Source of the DNA: Allokutzneria sp. A3M-2-11 16
Lineage (GTDB): Bacteria; Actinomycetota; Actinomycetes; Mycobacteriales; Pseudonocardiaceae
Direction of reading: 5' to 3'
DNA: 64,000 nucleotides
NCBI RefSeq assembly: GCF_024213555.1
Contig: NZ_JANAVO010000001.1
Coordinates: 2,542,001 to 2,606,000 of the forward strand
In this document: positions 62,217-64,000 of the stretch, in pieces
How positions within the stretch are numbered: position 1 is the stretch's first letter
Layout of the letters: every line of letters begins with the position of its first letter
The notes under the pieces: model-generated
Databases searched by the model: none
What the model was told of the DNA's origin: nothing
The model's input: only the letters and a program-made list of their open reading frames with translations
Translations under genes and position numbers: made by a program

Positions 62217-63419
62217 TCAGGAGGCGCGGAGGGCGTCGCGGAGCTTGACGCGGCTGCCGGTGCGGAGCACGGCGTTGCCGAACACGCGCCCCGCCAGCCA
62301 GATCAGCCCGACCAGGGCGGCCGCGGCGAGAACGGCCGAGACGATCACCTGCCACGCCGGGGCGACGCCGAGCGCGGCGCGGGCGGGCATCACGATCGGC
62401 GAGAACGGCGGGATGAACGACAGCACCTCCAGCAGCTTGCTCTCCGGATCGCGCGGGATCGTGATGAACGTCAGCACGAACGGGATGATCGCGGAGAACA
62501 TCAGCGGCTGGACAACGGAGTTGATGTCCTCCTGGCGCGACACCAGGGAACCCGCCATCGCGAACATCACCGCGTAGAGGAAGAAGCCGAGGAAGTACCA
62601 GACCACCGCGGACAGCACGGTCACCAGCACCGCGCCCTGCGGCAGCGTGAGCACCCCGAGCTGGATCGCCGCGGTGAGCCCGACCCCGGCCACGATGCCC
62701 ATCTGCAGCAGGCCGACCAGCCCGATGCCGAGCACCTTGCCCGCGAGCAGCTGCCACGGCCGCACCGAGGACAGCAGCAGCTCGATGACGCGGCTGGACT
62801 TCTCCTCGACCACGCCCTGCGCGACCGCCATACCGAACATCAGCAGCGAGCCGTAGAGCAGGAAGGTCACGCCCATCGCCACGCCGAGCCGTTCCCCGCG
62901 CTCGGGGTCGTCGGGCTCGATGGTGCGCACCTCGAACTTCGCGCCCGCCACGGTGGTCCGCACCGCGTGCGGGTCCAGCCCGGCCTCGGCCAGCTCGGCG
63001 TCCAGCGCCTGCTGCCGCACCAGTCCGTCCAGCGCCGCGCGGACCTGGTTGCCGAGGTCCTTCTTCACCAGCACCTGGAGCTTGTCGGTGGCGCCGCTGA
63101 CCAGGACGTCGAGCTCGCCCTCGGTGACCTGGCGCTCGCCGGTGGCGACGTCGGGCACGGTGGTGGTCGTGACGTCCTCGCCGAGCGCTTTCGCCGACGC
63201 CTTCAGCGGTTCGGCGAGCACGCTGGCCTGGCCGGTCATTCCGACCGTGGTCTGCGACATGCTCTTGCCGACGAAGAACATCACGCCGATGTAGGCGGCG
63301 ATCACCACGATGATCGCGGCCGTGCCGATCACGAACGCCTTGGACCGCACGCGGGTGTTCAGCTCTCGCTTGGCCACCAGCCAAACGCCGCGGGACACGG
63401 AAACGGAGGTCTTGCTCAT
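62217..63419 (-). CDS. ABC-2 type transporter permease (NatB-like)
   Basis: A 400-residue membrane protein: one N-terminal helix (FVIGTAAIIVVIAAYIGVMF), a large extracytoplasmic domain (about 45-175), then five to six helices including FLLYGSLLMFGMAVAQGVVE, EEKSSRVIELLLSSVRPWQL (family coupling motif) and SFIPPFSPIVMPARAALG. This matches the NatB/YhaP sodium or drug extrusion family. ATG 63419 overlaps the ATPase stop (ATGA). Confidence 0.88.
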   Translation of the reverse strand: MSKTSVSVSRGVWLVAKRELNTRVRSKAFVIGTAAIIVVIAAYIGVMFFVGKSMSQTTVGMTGQASVLAEPLKASAKALGEDVTTTTVPDVATGERQVTEGELDVLVSGATDKLQVLVKKDLGNQVRAALDGLVRQQALDAELAEAGLDPHAVRTTVAGAKFEVRTIEPDDPERGERLGVAMGVTFLLYGSLLMFGMAVAQGVVEEKSSRVIELLLSSVRPWQLLAGKVLGIGLVGLLQMGIVAGVGLTAAIQLGVLTLPQGAVLVTVLSAVVWYFLGFFLYAVMFAMAGSLVSRQEDINSVVQPLMFSAIIPFVLTFITIPRDPESKLLEVLSFIPPFSPIVMPARAALGVAPAWQVIVSAVLAAAALVGLIWLAGRVFGNAVLRTGSRVKLRDALRAS

Positions 63420-64000
63420 GCCGCGCGCTCCTCGGTGACCACGTTGCGGAACAGTTCGGTGAGGGTGGGCCGGAGCCGGGTGAACTCGTGCACCGGGCCG
63501 GTGTCCAGCGCGGCGCGGAGGAGCACCTGGTCGTCGGCGCCGTCGGCCAGCTCCACGACGGTGCGGCCGTCCACGTGGCTGAGCATCGTCACCCCGGGCA
63601 ACTGGTCCGCCCAGCCGTAGGTGGCCAGCGGCGCGTGGACCTCGATCCGGTTGGCGCCGCTGGCGCGCAGCTCCTCGACCGTGCCATTGGCGACCATCTG
63701 TCCACTTCGGACAATTCCGACCCGGTCGCACAACCGCTCCACCAGGTCCAGCTGGTGGCTGGAGAACACCACGGGAACGCCCGAATCGCACTTGTCCCGC
63801 AGCACCTGGCTCATCACGTCCACCGCGACCGGGTCGAGGCCGGAGAAGGGCTCGTCCAGCACCAGCACCTCGGGGTCGTGCGCCAGCGCCGCGGCCAGCT
63901 GCACCCGCTGCTGGTTGCCGAGGGAGAGCTTCTGCACCTCCTCGTTGCGCCGCGCGGTCAGGCCGAGCCGTTCGGTCCACTCGTCGGCCGCCCTGCGAGC
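63416..64000 (-). CDS. ABC transporter ATPase (NatA-like), N-terminal part outside window
   Basis: The 3' 195 codons of an ATPase gene that runs off the window end. Visible: signature LSLGNQQRVQLAAAL, Walker B VLVLDEPFSGLDP, H-loop VFSSHQLDLVERLCDRVGIV and a C-terminal regulatory domain with DUF4162-like sequence (EVHAPLATYGWADQLPGVTM). The Walker A lies outside. It is coupled to the ABC-2 permease by ATGA. Confidence 0.88.
   Translation of the reverse strand, partial: ARRAADEWTERLGLTARRNEEVQKLSLGNQQRVQLAAALAHDPEVLVLDEPFSGLDPVAVDVMSQVLRDKCDSGVPVVFSSHQLDLVERLCDRVGIVRSGQMVANGTVEELRASGANRIEVHAPLATYGWADQLPGVTMLSHVDGRTVVELADGADDQVLLRAALDTGPVHEFTRLRPTLTELFRNVVTEERAA

Overview
This is a contiguous chromosomal stretch of a high-GC (about 70 percent) actinobacterium. 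Frequent GTG starts, strong G/C third-position bias, a mycothiol-dependent maleylpyruvate-isomerase-type enzyme, an AfsR-type SARP regulator, SepH and many actinobacterial DUF families point to the order Pseudonocardiales (a Saccharothrix/Lentzea/Actinosynnema-like organism is my best guess; the genus is not proven by the sequence). From memory, the gene order moaD-moaA ... cold-shock protein, DUF2771, MFS, DUF3027, DUF2530 ... SpoU methylase, DUF2537, MarR, sepH, serC, citA ... gltA resembles the Mycobacterium tuberculosis Rv0868c-Rv0896 region, so most of the window is core chromosome. I see no prophage, transposase, CRISPR array, tRNA or rRNA.

Layout. 1-3422: the end of one TPR-type regulator, then a full AfsR/SARP regulator. 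3423-8359: a molybdenum block with moaA-moaD, a MarR regulator, and an operon of an HTH-Mop regulator plus modABC. 8352-12475: HAD phosphatase, mycothiol-dependent-type enzyme, YccF membrane protein, acyl-CoA ligase. 12612-15450: TetR-R2lox oxidase operon, HAD phosphatase, cold-shock protein. 15529-24446: conserved actinobacterial block (DUF2771 lipoprotein, MFS, glutamine cyclotransferase, DUF3027 coupled to a sacsin/Hsp90-like ATPase, DUF2530, NCS2 purine permease). 24580-27409: secreted lipase-fold protein with an Asp nucleophile, MarR, MFS. 27410-32095: a metal-regulated hub with an IdeR-type iron box driving a short terminated transcript, an Fe/Mn superoxide dismutase with a Nur-type box and a structured 3' UTR, and a cobalamin riboswitch before btuFCD and a FhuF-like Fe-S protein. 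32146-37825: frameshifted gene, ABC-F ATPase, glutamate-cysteine ligase family protein, SpoU methylase, DUF2537. 38124-45932: heterodimeric ABC exporter, small ORF, MarR, sepH, serC, alpha/beta hydrolase. 45978-52249: two-component system, Abi/HEPN-like pseudogene, citA, pdxH, MFS. 52221-58722: arginase-fold enzyme, DUF2975-XRE pair, amino-acid permease, aldose-1-epimerase family protein, amidohydrolase-PfkB kinase operon. 59182-64000: gltA, photolyase, ABC-2 exporter (ATPase cut by the window end).

The noncoding DNA is unusually informative. Three families of structured intergenic repeats recur, mostly at convergent gene ends. The 11-mer TCCAC(T/A)GTGGA is strongly over-represented, mainly inside genes. 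Many start codons sit 6-7 nt behind a TANNNT box, indicating leaderless transcripts. The most promising regulatory finds are the iron-box small RNA at 27429-27531 next to the sod gene, the sod Nur box with its possible 3' UTR sRNA, and a repressor-type operator filling the 17-bp promoter spacer of the molybdate operon.
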